NCBI GenBank assembly: GCA_021816775.1
Contig: JAKAXA010000001.1
Coordinates: forward strand, 17,589 to 81,588
Reading direction: 5' to 3'
Length of the DNA stretch: 64,000 nt
Source of the DNA: Pseudomonadota bacterium
GTDB lineage: Bacteria > Pseudomonadota > Gammaproteobacteria > Steroidobacterales > Steroidobacteraceae
Position 1 is the first letter of the stretch. Every line of letters begins with the position of its first letter. The notes under the pieces are model-generated. The model worked only from the letters and a program-made list of their open reading frames with translations, made no database searches and was not told the DNA's origin. Of this stretch, positions 33,350-42,450 are shown piece after piece. A program made the position numbers and the translations under genes.

Positions 33350-33365
33350 TGGCACGGATTTCGCA
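33350..33365 (+). promoter_or_regulatory. Sigma-54 (-24/-12) promoter of amtB
   Basis: TGGCACGGATTTCGCA matches the consensus TGGCACG-N4-TTGCA with one mismatch, and the invariant GG (33351-33352) and GC (33363-33364) are exactly 10 bases apart. Transcription should start near 33376, giving a leader of about 97 bases before amtB. Confidence 0.8.
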
Positions 33366-33472
33366 CCAGGGCCCGCGTCATCAGCTTACGCGCGTCCCGG
33401 CCGCCCGTGCACCCCTGGTGCGGCGCGAGCAGCCCGAAACGCGCGACTCACGCGAACCGCCCGGGAGAACAC

Positions 33473-34852
33473 ATGCGCCGCGCTGCCAAAACGCTCAAAT
33501 GCCGCCTGACGGCGGGGGCCATCGCCCTCGCGACCCTCGTCCCCTCGCTGGCCTGGGCCGGCCCGGCCGTGCCCGACAAGGGCGACACCGCGTGGATGCT
33601 CACCTCCACGGCGCTGGTGCTGCTGATGTCGGTTCCGGCGCTGGGGCTGTTCTACGGCGGACTGGTCCGCACCAAGAACATGCTGTCGGTGCTGATGCAG
33701 GTGTTCGTCGGATTCTCCCTGATCAGCGTCCTGTGGTGCGTGTACGGCTATTCGCTGGCCTTCACCGCCGGCAATGCCTTCATCGGCGGCCTCAGCCGGC
33801 TGTTCCTCGCCGGCACCTTCAATCCCGCGAGCGGCGCGTTCTCCACCATCGGCACGTTCGACAAGGGTGTGGTGCTGAACGAGCTGGTCTACGTGGCGTT
33901 TCAGGCCACCTTCGCCGCCATCACCTGCTGCCTGATTCTCGGCGCGCTCGTCGAGCGCGTGAAGTTCGCCGGCATTCTGCTGTTCATGGTGTTCTGGTTC
34001 ACGTTCTGCTACTGCCCGGTGGCGCACATGGTGTGGTACTGGCCGGGCCTGGACACGGCGGCCGGCGCGAAACCGGTCGGCGGCCTGCTCTGGCAGTGGG
34101 GGGCGCTCGATTTCGCCGGCGGCACCGTGGTGCACATCAATTCCGGCGTCGCGGGCCTGGTCGGCGCCCGCGTGCTCGGCAAGCGCATCGGCCTCGGCAA
34201 AGAGCCGATGCCGCCGCACAGCCTCACCATGACCATGATCGGCGCCTCGCTGCTGTGGTTCGGCTGGTTCGGCTTCAACGCCGGCTCCGCGCTCGAGGCG
34301 AACGGCTCGGCCGCGCTCGCCTTCCTCAACACCTATCTGGCCACCGCCTGCGCGGTGCTCACCTGGATGGGCACGGAGTGGATCCTCAAGGGCAAGCCCT
34401 CGATGCTGGGCGCGGCCTCCGGCGCGGTGGCGGGCCTCGTGGCCATCACTCCTGCGGCCGGCAACGTCGGCATTCCCGGGGCTTTCGTGATCGGGTTTGC
34501 GGTCGGTCCGCTGTGCTTCTGGGGCGTGACGGGCCTGAAGAAGCTGATCCATACCGACGACGCGCTGGATGTGTTCGGGGTGCACGCCCTGGGTGGCGTC
34601 TTCGGCGCACTGGCCACGGGCATCTTCAACGATCCGGCGCTCGGCGGACCCGGCGGGTCCGCGTACCCGGGCCTCGGGCCCCAGCTGCTGATCCAGGCCG
34701 AGGCGGTCGCCGTGGTCATCGTCTGGACCGCGGTGGTCGCCGCGATCGGCTTCTACCTGGTCAAGTGGACCGTCGGCCTCAGGGTCGCCGAGGAGGACGA
34801 GCGCGAGGGCCTGGACATCACCGTCCACGGCGAGCGGGCCTACGACATGTAG
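33473..34852 (+). CDS. amtB: Ammonium transporter AmtB
   Basis: A 459-residue Amt/Rh channel. A signal peptide (ending SLAWA) is followed by about 11 membrane helices. Family hallmarks are ALGLFYGGLVRTKNMLSVLMQ in pieces, FAGGTVVHINSGVAGLVGA with one of the twin histidines, GWFGFNAGSAL, and DVFGVHALGGVFGALATG with the other. GGGAG precedes the ATG. No glnK is adjacent, which is unusual since glnK-amtB pairs are the rule. Nitrogen control is supported by the sigma-54 and NtrC elements upstream, and a strong terminator follows. Confidence 0.95.
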   Translation: MRRAAKTLKCRLTAGAIALATLVPSLAWAGPAVPDKGDTAWMLTSTALVLLMSVPALGLFYGGLVRTKNMLSVLMQVFVGFSLISVLWCVYGYSLAFTAGNAFIGGLSRLFLAGTFNPASGAFSTIGTFDKGVVLNELVYVAFQATFAAITCCLILGALVERVKFAGILLFMVFWFTFCYCPVAHMVWYWPGLDTAAGAKPVGGLLWQWGALDFAGGTVVHINSGVAGLVGARVLGKRIGLGKEPMPPHSLTMTMIGASLLWFGWFGFNAGSALEANGSAALAFLNTYLATACAVLTWMGTEWILKGKPSMLGAASGAVAGLVAITPAAGNVGIPGAFVIGFAVGPLCFWGVTGLKKLIHTDDALDVFGVHALGGVFGALATGIFNDPALGGPGGSAYPGLGPQLLIQAEAVAVVIVWTAVVAAIGFYLVKWTVGLRVAEEDEREGLDITVHGERAYDM

Positions 34853-34873
34853 GCGGCCCCCGCCGCGCACGCG

Positions 34874-34906
34874 CCCCCGGCTGCCGCCCCGGCAGCCGGG
34901 GGTTTT
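34874..34906 (+). terminator. Terminator of amtB
   Basis: A perfect 12-bp stem (cccccggctgcc / ggcagccggggg) with a 5-base loop is followed by tttt, 22 bases past the amtB stop. Confidence 0.92.
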
Positions 34907-35002
34907 GCGTAATGAGAGCCAGCCCCTGTTCTGCCGGCGCCGGGTGTGCCACATTTCAAAATGGCGCCGCGGGGGAGGGTCCTGCAGCGGCGGGAGGCGC
35001 AC

Positions 35003-35467
35003 ATGTCACGCACCACGATGTATTTCAGTCTGCTGGCCGGGGTTCTGCTCGTCGGAGCACTGGCATCGGCGCACGCCGACGTCTACCGGTGGGTCGACAA
35101 GCACGGCGTCGTCCATTACACCGACGAGTGGCGGCCGGGCGCCACGCGGATCGTGACGGCCACCGGCACCGCGAGCGGCTCGGGCGGCGCGCCTGCGGCG
35201 AGCACCGCGACCGAGGACAAGGCGGCAAATCAGCAGATCCGGCAGGCCGCCGATCAGCGCGCCGTCCACACGGCCGAGGCGAAGCTGCGCGCCGAGCGAT
35301 GCAAGAAGGCCAAGTCCGTGTATCACCGGCTGATCTTCGCGCGGCGCCTGTACACCGTCGGCAAGAACGGCCAGCGCCACTACATGAGCGATGCCCAAGC
35401 CGATGCGGCCCGCGTGAAGGCGCGCGCGCTCGTCAATCAGTTCTGCACCCCGGGCGGCGGCGCCTGA
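35003..35467 (+). CDS. DUF4124-domain exported protein
   Basis: 154 residues with an N-terminal signal peptide (cleavage near SAHA-D) followed at once by the DUF4124 signature DVYRWVDKHGVVHYTDE. The rest is a low-complexity Ala/Ser/Thr stretch and a charged helical region with cysteines near the C-terminal half. The family is periplasmic or envelope-associated and of unknown function. GGGAGG precedes the ATG at 35003. Confidence 0.85.
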   Translation: MSRTTMYFSLLAGVLLVGALASAHADVYRWVDKHGVVHYTDEWRPGATRIVTATGTASGSGGAPAASTATEDKAANQQIRQAADQRAVHTAEAKLRAERCKKAKSVYHRLIFARRLYTVGKNGQRHYMSDAQADAARVKARALVNQFCTPGGGA

Positions 35468-35549
35468 ACGGTTCCGCATTGCGCCCGATAGCCCTATAGT
35501 GGAGGCGCCTCGGCCCGTCGGCCGACTCCAAGGGGGGGCAGCGACTGCG

Positions 35550-36437
35550 ATGCACGTAGGATTCGTCGGACTCGGCGCCATGGGCGCGCACATGGCCCGC
35601 AATCTGCACAAGGCGGGCCTGCTCAGCTCGGTGTGGAACCGCACGCCGCAGAAGGCTCAGACCCTGGCGGCCGAGCTCGGCATTCCCGCAAGCGCCACGC
35701 TCGCCGAGCTGGCCGGGCGCGCCGATGCGGTGGTGACCTGCGTGTCGGCCGATGCCGATGTGCTCGAGGTGGCGGGCGCTCTCGCGCCGGCCCTCGGCTC
35801 CGGCGCCCTGCTCATCGATTGCTCGACCACCGCCGCCGACACCGCGCGGCGCGCCGCCGACATGCTGCGGGCAACGGGCGCGTCATTTCTGGACTGCCCG
35901 GTGAGCGGCGGGGTGGAGGGCGCGCGCGAGGGCACACTGGCAATCATGTGCGGAGGCGACCCGGAAGCGTTCGAGCGGGCCTGCCCGATCCTCCAGGCCA
36001 TGGGCCGCGCGGTGACGCTGTTCGGCCCGGTCGGCAGCGGGCAGGCCGCCAAGGCCACCAACCAGATCATGTGCGCCGGCATCATCGAGGCGGTCGCCGA
36101 GGCGATGGCCTTCGCACGCGCGCAGGGGCTGCCGCTCGAGAAGCTCATCGATACCCTCGGCAAGGGCGCCGGCTCGAGCTGGTACTTCGTGCATCGCGCG
36201 CCCAACATGGTGCGCGGCAGCTACCCCGCCGGCTTCCGGGTGCGCCTGCACGCGAAGGATCTGACCATCTGCCGTGACATGGCGGCGCGCTTCGGCGTGG
36301 CGCTCCCGGTGGTCGAGCGCATGCTGGGCGAATACGCCGAGCTCATCGCCCGCGGCCACGGCGATGAGGACATCTCCTCCACGTTCCGCCTGAAGGCCGA
36401 GCTGTTCGAGCCTGCGGCGCGCGAACCGGGCGGCTGA
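35550..36437 (+). CDS. 3-hydroxyisobutyrate dehydrogenase-family NAD(P) oxidoreductase
   Basis: A 295-residue beta-hydroxyacid dehydrogenase. The nucleotide-binding start is HVGFVGLGAMGAHMARNL, the substrate loop DCPVSGGVEGAREGTL, and the catalytic lysine in GSGQAAKATNQIM. The LHAKDLTICRD segment is also conserved. Members reduce or oxidise tartronate semialdehyde, 3-hydroxyisobutyrate, succinic semialdehyde and related compounds; substrate cannot be assigned here. Start at 35550 removes a 17-residue upstream extension; a G-rich ribosome-binding site (ggggggg) is upstream. Confidence 0.88.
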   Translation: MHVGFVGLGAMGAHMARNLHKAGLLSSVWNRTPQKAQTLAAELGIPASATLAELAGRADAVVTCVSADADVLEVAGALAPALGSGALLIDCSTTAADTARRAADMLRATGASFLDCPVSGGVEGAREGTLAIMCGGDPEAFERACPILQAMGRAVTLFGPVGSGQAAKATNQIMCAGIIEAVAEAMAFARAQGLPLEKLIDTLGKGAGSSWYFVHRAPNMVRGSYPAGFRVRLHAKDLTICRDMAARFGVALPVVERMLGEYAELIARGHGDEDISSTFRLKAELFEPAAREPGG

Positions 36438-36442
36438 GCAGC

Positions 36443-37078
36443 TCAGGGCGCATCCGGCTGCGCGCCGGGCGCGGCGCTGGCGAAGGCGGGCAGCGATTCG
36501 AGGTGCGCCCCGACGGCCGTCAGCGTCGGGTACGGCGCGAGGTCGCAGTTGAAGCGCCGCGCATTGAACAGCTGCGGCACCAGGCACACGTCGGCCAGCG
36601 TGACCTGCCCGCCGAGCAGATGGCGCCCGTCGCTGCTGCGCTGCGCCTGCGCCTCGAGCCCCTGGAAAACCTGCGCGATCCAATGCCGATACCAGTCGTT
36701 GACGGCATCCTCGTCGAGCCCGAGCGGCGTGCGCAGATAATTCAACACTCTGAGGTTGTTGAGCGGGTGCAGATCGCAGGCGATCGCGAGCGCGAGCGAG
36801 CGCACCCGGGCGCGCTCGAGCGGCGCGCGCGGCAGCAGGGGAGGCTCGGGATGGGTTTCCTCCAGGTACTCGATGATGGCGAGCGACTGGCTGAGCGGCT
36901 GCGTGCCATCGAGGAGCGCCGGCACGAGGCCCTGGGGATTCACCGCGAGATAATCCGCCCGGCGGTGCGCCCCGGGCTTCAGATCCACGGGCACCGACTC
37001 GTAGGCGATGCCCTTGAGGTTGAGCGCGATGCGCACGCGGTACGCGGCGGAGCTGCGGTAATAGGTGTAGAGCTTCAT
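36443..37078 (-). CDS. maiA: Maleylacetoacetate isomerase (zeta-class GST)
   Basis: A 211-residue GST whose N-terminus KLYTYYRSSAAYRVRIALNLKG matches the zeta-class SSxxxRVRIAL signature with its catalytic serine pair. NPQGLVPALLDG and SQSLAIIEYLEE complete the glutathione site, and LADVCLVPQLFNARRF is typical of the isomerase. The enzyme belongs to tyrosine/phenylalanine degradation, but no fumarylacetoacetase gene is nearby, so the role is inferred. Start ATG at 37078. Convergent with the dehydrogenase gene before it. Confidence 0.88.
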   Translation of the reverse strand: MKLYTYYRSSAAYRVRIALNLKGIAYESVPVDLKPGAHRRADYLAVNPQGLVPALLDGTQPLSQSLAIIEYLEETHPEPPLLPRAPLERARVRSLALAIACDLHPLNNLRVLNYLRTPLGLDEDAVNDWYRHWIAQVFQGLEAQAQRSSDGRHLLGGQVTLADVCLVPQLFNARRFNCDLAPYPTLTAVGAHLESLPAFASAAPGAQPDAP

Positions 37079-37192
37079 GGTGATGCGATCCGTCCCGGGC
37101 CGTGCGCGCCGGCCCTCAAGGGTGCCACGAGCGACGCGCCGGCGGAATGGCCCGAGACGCCCCGGCGGCCGACCCGCTAGAATCACCCCCTC

Positions 37193-37642
37193 ATGAGCAT
37201 CTGGTTCTCGGACCTCACGCCGGAGTCGCTCGGGCAACTCCCCTGCGGCGGATTCGCCGAGCGCATCGGCATCCGCCTGACGGACATCGGCCCGGATTAC
37301 CTGCGCGCGGCACTCGAGGTCACGCCCGAGGTGCATCAGCGCCACGGCATCCTGCACGGCGGCGTGTCCGCCGCACTGGCCGAGACCGTCGGCAGCGTGG
37401 CGGCGAACCTGTGCATCGATCCGGAGCGCTTTTTGTGCCTGGGTCAGGAGCTCAACGCCAATCACCTGCGCCCGGTGAGCAGCGGCCGCGTCACCGCCAC
37501 GGCCCGTCCCTTCCACATCGGGCATCGCAGTCAGGTGTGGGGCATCGAAATCCGCGACGAGCGCGAGCGCCTCACGTGCATCGCGCGCCTGACCCTGGCG
37601 GTGGTTGCACGCCGCGCCCTGGGCGCCCTGAGCCCGGCATGA
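37193..37642 (+). CDS. PaaI/YdiI-like hotdog thioesterase
   Basis: 149 residues with the hotdog core HQRHGILHGGVSAALAETVGS, in which HGG and the glutamate form the active-site helix, followed by GQELNANHLRPV. Members hydrolyse aryl- or acyl-CoA such as DHNA-CoA or phenylacetyl-CoA intermediates. The substrate is unknown here. Its stop overlaps the lptM start (ATGA). Confidence 0.88.
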   Translation: MSIWFSDLTPESLGQLPCGGFAERIGIRLTDIGPDYLRAALEVTPEVHQRHGILHGGVSAALAETVGSVAANLCIDPERFLCLGQELNANHLRPVSSGRVTATARPFHIGHRSQVWGIEIRDERERLTCIARLTLAVVARRALGALSPA

Positions 37643-37851
37643 GGGTGCGCCTCGTCATCGCCGCCACTGCCGCTCTGTTGGGCTGCGCTGCCTGCGGCTT
37701 CAAGGGGCCGCTCTATCTGCCCCAGCAGAACGGCGCGGTGGTGACTCATCCGCCCACCGAGACTGCGGTCACGGCGCCCGCCGCGCAGCCGGCTGCAGCG
37801 GCGCAAAAGCCTGCGCAGAAGAAGGCCGGCGGCAGCGCCGCGCCGCCGTAG
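37639..37851 (+). CDS. lptM: LptM (YifL)-like small lipoprotein
   Basis: 70 residues. The lipobox is LGCAAC and the lipidated cysteine is followed by GFKGPLYLP, which matches the CGxKGPLYxP hallmark of LptM. In E. coli LptM helps fold the LptD-LptE lipopolysaccharide translocon in the outer membrane. The tail is Ala/Pro/Lys-rich and presumably disordered. It is coupled to the thioesterase gene and lies before polA; in E. coli the gene instead precedes dapF, which here is 12 kb away. Confidence 0.88.
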   Translation: MRVRLVIAATAALLGCAACGFKGPLYLPQQNGAVVTHPPTETAVTAPAAQPAAAAQKPAQKKAGGSAAPP

Positions 37852-37907
37852 GCGCATCGCGCGCCGGCGCTCCCCGGGAGCCGCGGCGTCATTGGCTATA
37901 CTGGGGC

Positions 37908-40652
37908 ATGAGCGAATCCGCGGATCTGGCCCTCGTCGACGGCTCCTCCTATCTGTACCGGGCGTTTCACGCCCTGCCGCCGCTGGCCAATTCGCGCGGC
38001 GAGCCGAGCGGGGCCCTGCTCGGCGTGCTCAACATGATCGCCAAGCTCGTGAAGGAGCACGCGCCGCAGCGCATCGCCGTGGTGTTCGACGCGCCCGGCA
38101 GGACCTTCCGCGACGAGTTGTTCACCGCCTACAAGGCGCACCGGCCGTCGATGCCGCCGGAGCTGCGCGCGCAGATCGCGCCGCTGCTGCAGATCATCGC
38201 CGCACAGGGATTGCCGCTGCTGCGCATCGAGGGCGTCGAGGCCGACGATGTCATCGGCACACTGGCGCGGCATGCGGCGCGCGAGGGGCGCCGGGTGTTG
38301 ATCTCGACCGGCGACAAGGACATGGCGCAGCTGGTCGACGGCTCGATCACGCTGATCAACACGATGAACAACACCGTGCTGGACCGTGCCGGCGTCAAGG
38401 CCAAGTTCGATGTCATGCCGGAGCAGATCATCGATTACCTGGCCCTCGCCGGGGACAGCTCGGACAACATTCCGGGCATCGAGAAGGTGGGGCCGAAGAC
38501 CGCCGCGAAGCTGCTCGGGCAGTACGGCTCGCTTGACAATCTCATTGCGCACGCGGCCGAGGTGCCCGGCAAGGTCGGCGAGAATCTGCGCGCCGGCCTC
38601 GAGACACTGGAGCTGTCGCGCAAGCTCGCCACCATCCGCACCGACCTGGATCTGCCGCTCGCCCCGGAGGCGCTCGTGCCCGCAGCGGCCGACGTCGCAA
38701 AGCTGCGTGAGCTGTACTCGCGCTATGAGCTGCGCTCCCTGCTGCGCCAGCTCGACTCCCCGGGCGAGGAGGCGCCGCCGGGTGTTGCCGCGCCGGCGGC
38801 CCCGGCGCAGCCCGGCGCCGCCGAGCCGGCGCCGCCGAGCGTGCCGCGCCGCTACCGCACCGTGCTCACCCGCGCCGAGCTCGATCAGTGGCTCGAGAAG
38901 CTTAGCGCCGCGGAGCTGATTGCCTTCGACACCGAGACCACGAGCCTGGATTACATGCAGGCGAGGATCGTCGGGGTGTCGTTCTGCATCGAGCCGGGGG
39001 AGGCGGCGTACGTGCCCCTGGCGCACGATTATGCGGGCGCGCCGGAGCAGCTGGATCGCGACGCGACGCTCGCTGCGCTGCGGCCGCTGCTCGAGGATCC
39101 GAGCCGCGCCAAGCTCGGCCACCATCTGAAATACGACGCGCACGTGCTCGAGAACCACGGGATCCGCCTGGCGGGCATGCGTTACGACAGCATGCTCGAG
39201 TCCTACGTGTGGGACAGCGTGGCGACGCGGCACGACATGGATTCCGCGGCGCGCAAATACCTCGGTGTCGAGACCATCCACTACGAGGACGTCGCCGGCA
39301 AGGGCGCCAAGGCGATTCCCTTCAGTCAGGTGCCGATCGAGCGGGCCGCCGAGTACGCCGCCGAGGACGCCGACATCACGCTGCAGCTGCACCGCAGCCT
39401 CTGGCCGAAGATCGCGAGCATCCCGGCTCTCGAGCGGCTCTACGAGGACATCGAGCAGCCGCTGGTGCCGGTGCTGCTGCGCATGGAGCGGCACGGCGTG
39501 CTCATCGATCGCGAGCGGCTGCACGTACAGAGCGGCGAGCTCGCCGCGCGCCTGCTCGAGCTGACACGGCAGGCGCACGAGCAGGCCGGCGCGCCCTTCA
39601 ACATCGACTCGCCGAAGCAGCTGCAGCAGGTGCTGTTCGAGAAGCTGGGCCTGCCGGCGCTGCGCAAGACGCCGAAGGGCCAGCCGTCCACCGCCGAGGA
39701 CGTGCTCGAGGAGCTCGCGGGCGCCTATCCGCTGCCGCGCACCGTGCTCGAGTACCGCGCGCTCGCGAAGCTGAAGTCGACCTATACGGAGAAGCTCCCC
39801 GAGCAGATCAACCCGGACACGGGCCGGATCCACACGTCCTATCACCAGGCCGTCGCGCAGACCGGCCGGCTGTCATCGACCGACCCGAACCTGCAGAACA
39901 TCCCGATCCGCACGCCCGAGGGGCGGCGCATCCGCCAGGCATTCATCGCGCCCTCGGGCTGCGTGCTGCTCGCGGCGGACTACTCGCAGATCGAGCTGCG
40001 CATCATGGCGCACCTCTCGGGCGACGAGGGGCTGCTCGCGGCGTTCGCCGACGAGCGCGACGTTCACCAGGCGACCGCGGCGGAAGTGTTCGCGCAGGCG
40101 CTCGAGGCGGTCACGCCCGAGCAGCGCCGCCTCGCCAAGACGATCAACTTCGGGCTCATCTACGGGATGTCGGCGTTCGGGCTCGCGCGCGAGCTCGGCA
40201 TCGACCGCAGCGCGGCCCAGCGCTACGTCGAGCGCTACTTCGAGCGCTACCCGGGCGTCAGGCGCTTCATGGACGAGACGCGCCGGCGGGCCCGGGAGCA
40301 GGGTTACGTGGAGACGGTGTTCGGGCGACGGCTGTATCTGCCGGACATCCGCTCCGGCAATCCGCAGGTCCGCCAGTACGCCGAGCGCAGCGCGATCAAC
40401 GCGCCCATGCAGGGCACGGCCGCGGACATCATCAAGCGGGCCATGATCGCGGTGGACGAGTGGTGCCAGCGCCACGCGGGGCGGGCGCGCCTGATCATGC
40501 AGGTGCACGACGAGCTGGTGCTGGAGGTGCCGCGCGAGCACCTCGAGGAGGTGCGCGAGGCGGTGCGCGGCCATATGACCGGGGCGGCAGCGCTGCGCGT
40601 GCCGCTGCGCGTGGAGATCGGCGAGGGCGCCAACTGGGACGAGGCGCACTGA
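37908..40652 (+). CDS. polA: DNA polymerase I
   Basis: 914 residues, complete. The 5'-nuclease domain (1 to about 290) has DGSSYLYRAFHALP and VEADDVIGTLA. The 3'-5' proofreading domain (from about 315) keeps the metal ligands in AFDTETTSLDYM. The polymerase domain shows QTGRLSSTDPNLQNIPI, LAADYSQIELRIMAHLS (motif A), AKTINFGLIYGMSAFG (motif B, O-helix) and MQVHDELVLEVP (motif C). It removes RNA primers and fills repair gaps. An Ala/Pro-rich linker of about 30 residues joins the first two domains. Confidence 0.97.
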   Translation: MSESADLALVDGSSYLYRAFHALPPLANSRGEPSGALLGVLNMIAKLVKEHAPQRIAVVFDAPGRTFRDELFTAYKAHRPSMPPELRAQIAPLLQIIAAQGLPLLRIEGVEADDVIGTLARHAAREGRRVLISTGDKDMAQLVDGSITLINTMNNTVLDRAGVKAKFDVMPEQIIDYLALAGDSSDNIPGIEKVGPKTAAKLLGQYGSLDNLIAHAAEVPGKVGENLRAGLETLELSRKLATIRTDLDLPLAPEALVPAAADVAKLRELYSRYELRSLLRQLDSPGEEAPPGVAAPAAPAQPGAAEPAPPSVPRRYRTVLTRAELDQWLEKLSAAELIAFDTETTSLDYMQARIVGVSFCIEPGEAAYVPLAHDYAGAPEQLDRDATLAALRPLLEDPSRAKLGHHLKYDAHVLENHGIRLAGMRYDSMLESYVWDSVATRHDMDSAARKYLGVETIHYEDVAGKGAKAIPFSQVPIERAAEYAAEDADITLQLHRSLWPKIASIPALERLYEDIEQPLVPVLLRMERHGVLIDRERLHVQSGELAARLLELTRQAHEQAGAPFNIDSPKQLQQVLFEKLGLPALRKTPKGQPSTAEDVLEELAGAYPLPRTVLEYRALAKLKSTYTEKLPEQINPDTGRIHTSYHQAVAQTGRLSSTDPNLQNIPIRTPEGRRIRQAFIAPSGCVLLAADYSQIELRIMAHLSGDEGLLAAFADERDVHQATAAEVFAQALEAVTPEQRRLAKTINFGLIYGMSAFGLARELGIDRSAAQRYVERYFERYPGVRRFMDETRRRAREQGYVETVFGRRLYLPDIRSGNPQVRQYAERSAINAPMQGTAADIIKRAMIAVDEWCQRHAGRARLIMQVHDELVLEVPREHLEEVREAVRGHMTGAAALRVPLRVEIGEGANWDEAH

Positions 40653-40669
40653 GCCTCGGCGGCGCGCGC

Positions 40670-42133
40670 TCAGCCGCCGCCCTCCACGGCGATGCACAGA
40701 TACTTGAGCTCGGTGTACTCCAGGATGCCGTGGCGCGAGCCTTCGCGCCCGATGCCCGACTCCTTGATGCCGCCGAACGGGGCGGCCTCGGAGGAAATGA
40801 GGCCGGTGTTCAGGCCCACCATGCCGTACTCCAGCGCCTCGGCGACCCGCCACGAGCGCGACAGATCGCGGGTGTAGAGGTACGCGGCGAGCCCGAACTC
40901 GGTGTCGTTCGCCATGCGGATCGCCTCCTGCTCGGTCTGGAAGCGGAACACGGGCGCCACCGGCCCGAAGGTCTCCTCGCGGGCCATGAGCATCTGCGCC
41001 GTGACGCCTTCGACCACCGTGGGCTCGAAGAAGGTGCCGCCGAGCGCGTGGCGCTTGCCGCCGAGCACGACGCGGGCACCTTTCCCGACCGCATCGGCCA
41101 GGTGACGCTCCACCTTGGCGAGCGCGCGCTCGTCGATCAACGGGCCCTGGTCGGTGGGACCGGCCAGGCCGTCGCCGACGCGCAGCCTGGCGACCGCCTC
41201 GGCGAGCTTGCGGGTGAAGGCGTCATGGATGCCGCCCTGCACCAGCAGCCGGTTGGCGCAGATGCAGGTCTGTCCGCTGTTGCGGTACTTGCTGGCCATC
41301 GCGCCGCGCACCGCGGCGTCCACATCCGCGTCGTCGAACACTATGAACGGCGCATTGCCGCCGAGCTCGAGGGAGATCTTCTTCACCGTGCCCGCGCACT
41401 GCGCCATCAGTTTCTTGCCGACGGCGGTCGAGCCGGTGAAGCTCATCTTGCGCACCAGGGGATGGGTGGTGAGCTGCTCACCGATCGCCTGCGCATCGTT
41501 GCCGGTGACGATGTTGAACACGCCCGGCGGGATACCGGCGCGCGCGGCGAGCTCGGCCAGCGCCAGCGCCGAGAAGGGGGTCTGGATCGCGGGCTTGCAC
41601 ACGAACGTGCAGCCGGCCGCGAGCGCAGGTCCCGCCTTGCGCGTGATCATGGCCGCGGGGAAATTCCACGGCGTGATGGCCGCGGCCACACCGACCGGCT
41701 GGCGCAGCACCACCAGACGCCGGTCGCCCTGGGGCGGCGGGATGATCTCCCCGTAGAGGCGCTTGCCCTCCTCGGCGAACCACTCGATGAAGGACGCCCC
41801 GTAAGCGATCTCCCCGCGCGCTTCGGCGAGCGGCTTGCCCTGCTCGGCCGTCATCAGCGTGGCGAGATCCTCCTGGTGCTCGAGCATCAGCCCATGCCAG
41901 CGGCGCAGCAGCGCCGCCCGCTCGCGCGCCGGCGTCGCCGCCCAGCCGGGAAAGGCCGCGCCGGCCGCCTCGATCGCGCGGCGGGTTTCGGCCGCACCGA
42001 GCTCCGGCACGGTGCCGAGCGTCGCGCCGGTGGCAGGATTGCGCACCGGCGTCACGGCGCTCCCGTCGGCCTCGACCCAGCGGCCCGCGATATAGGCCTG
42101 CGTGCGCAGCAGATTCGGATCACGGAGTTTCAT
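40670..42133 (-). CDS. gabD: Succinate-semialdehyde dehydrogenase GabD
   Basis: A 487-residue NAD(P)-dependent aldehyde dehydrogenase. The N-terminus, [35 protein letters not shown], the catalytic glutamate in [15 protein letters not shown] and the catalytic cysteine in [11 protein letters not shown] all fit the GabD subfamily. The C-terminal [14 protein letters not shown] is typical. It completes GABA or succinic-semialdehyde breakdown. CAGGAGG precedes the ATG. It sits between polA and the engB block, which are neighbours in many gammaproteobacteria. Confidence 0.92.
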   Translation of the reverse strand: MKLRDPNLLRTQAYIAGRWVEADGSAVTPVRNPATGATLGTVPELGAAETRRAIEAAGAAFPGWAATPARERAALLRRWHGLMLEHQEDLATLMTAEQGKPLAEARGEIAYGASFIEWFAEEGKRLYGEIIPPPQGDRRLVVLRQPVGVAAAITPWNFPAAMITRKAGPALAAGCTFVCKPAIQTPFSALALAELAARAGIPPGVFNIVTGNDAQAIGEQLTTHPLVRKMSFTGSTAVGKKLMAQCAGTVKKISLELGGNAPFIVFDDADVDAAVRGAMASKYRNSGQTCICANRLLVQGGIHDAFTRKLAEAVARLRVGDGLAGPTDQGPLIDERALAKVERHLADAVGKGARVVLGGKRHALGGTFFEPTVVEGVTAQMLMAREETFGPVAPVFRFQTEQEAIRMANDTEFGLAAYLYTRDLSRSWRVAEALEYGMVGLNTGLISSEAAPFGGIKESGIGREGSRHGILEYTELKYLCIAVEGGG

Positions 42134-42242
42134 CAGTCAATCGCCTCCTGGACGCAGTCTCCCATGGCGGGCGCAGCGCGGCCAAGCGCAGCGCCAGGCC
42201 GCAGCGCCGCCGGTCAGGCTTGAGCGCGACAGTACGCAGGCC

Positions 42243-42270
42243 CGGGCGGCGGGCCCCGGGCGGCGGGCCC
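42243..42270. repeat. Short 14-bp tandem repeat
   Basis: cgggcggcgggccc occurs twice in direct tandem with a partial third copy, in the non-coding region upstream of gabD. It contains the palindrome gggcccc-like core and may be structural noise in GC-rich DNA. Confidence 0.5.
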
Positions 42271-42304
42271 CGGGCGCGCCGGCCCGTGCGCGACGCCGGT
42301 CCGG

Positions 42305-42450
42305 GGAACTTTGCGCCGCGGAGTGAATCGAATCCCGTGAGTGCTTCGGCACTCCCCGCTTCCCTCCCTGAGCGGGTTAAAGCCCGGTTCACACGAGACC
42401 TGTGCCGGGTTGGTCTGCCCCGGTGGCCCGCCCGGCCATCGGGGTCTTTT
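42305..42450 (+). ncRNA. Candidate small RNA between gabD and engB
   Basis: Both flanking genes are on the minus strand, yet a terminator of plus-strand polarity ends at 42450. The preceding 110 bases hold other stems: gagtgc-TTCG-gcactc (42339-42354) with a stable tetraloop, and cgggttaaagcccg. This implies a short plus-strand transcript of unknown start. The position in the polA-engB neighbourhood is where Spot 42 (E. coli) and ErsA (Pseudomonas) lie, but no sequence similarity to either was recognised. No clear promoter was found. Confidence 0.45.
42418..42450 (+). terminator. Plus-strand terminator of the candidate small RNA
   Basis: ccccggtgg (42418-42426) pairs with ccatcgggg (42436-42444), one G-U pair, followed by tctttt. 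The T tract runs into the engB stop codon. On the minus strand no T run follows the stem, so its polarity is plus. Confidence 0.7.

Noticed and set aside
39209-42223. Long plus-strand frame overlapping the end of polA and all of gabD
   Set aside because: It is out of frame with polA and antisense to gabD, both of which have intact catalytic motifs.
42243-42270. Possible CRISPR or satellite repeat
   Set aside because: Only two 14-bp GC-rich tandem units without spacers; no array.
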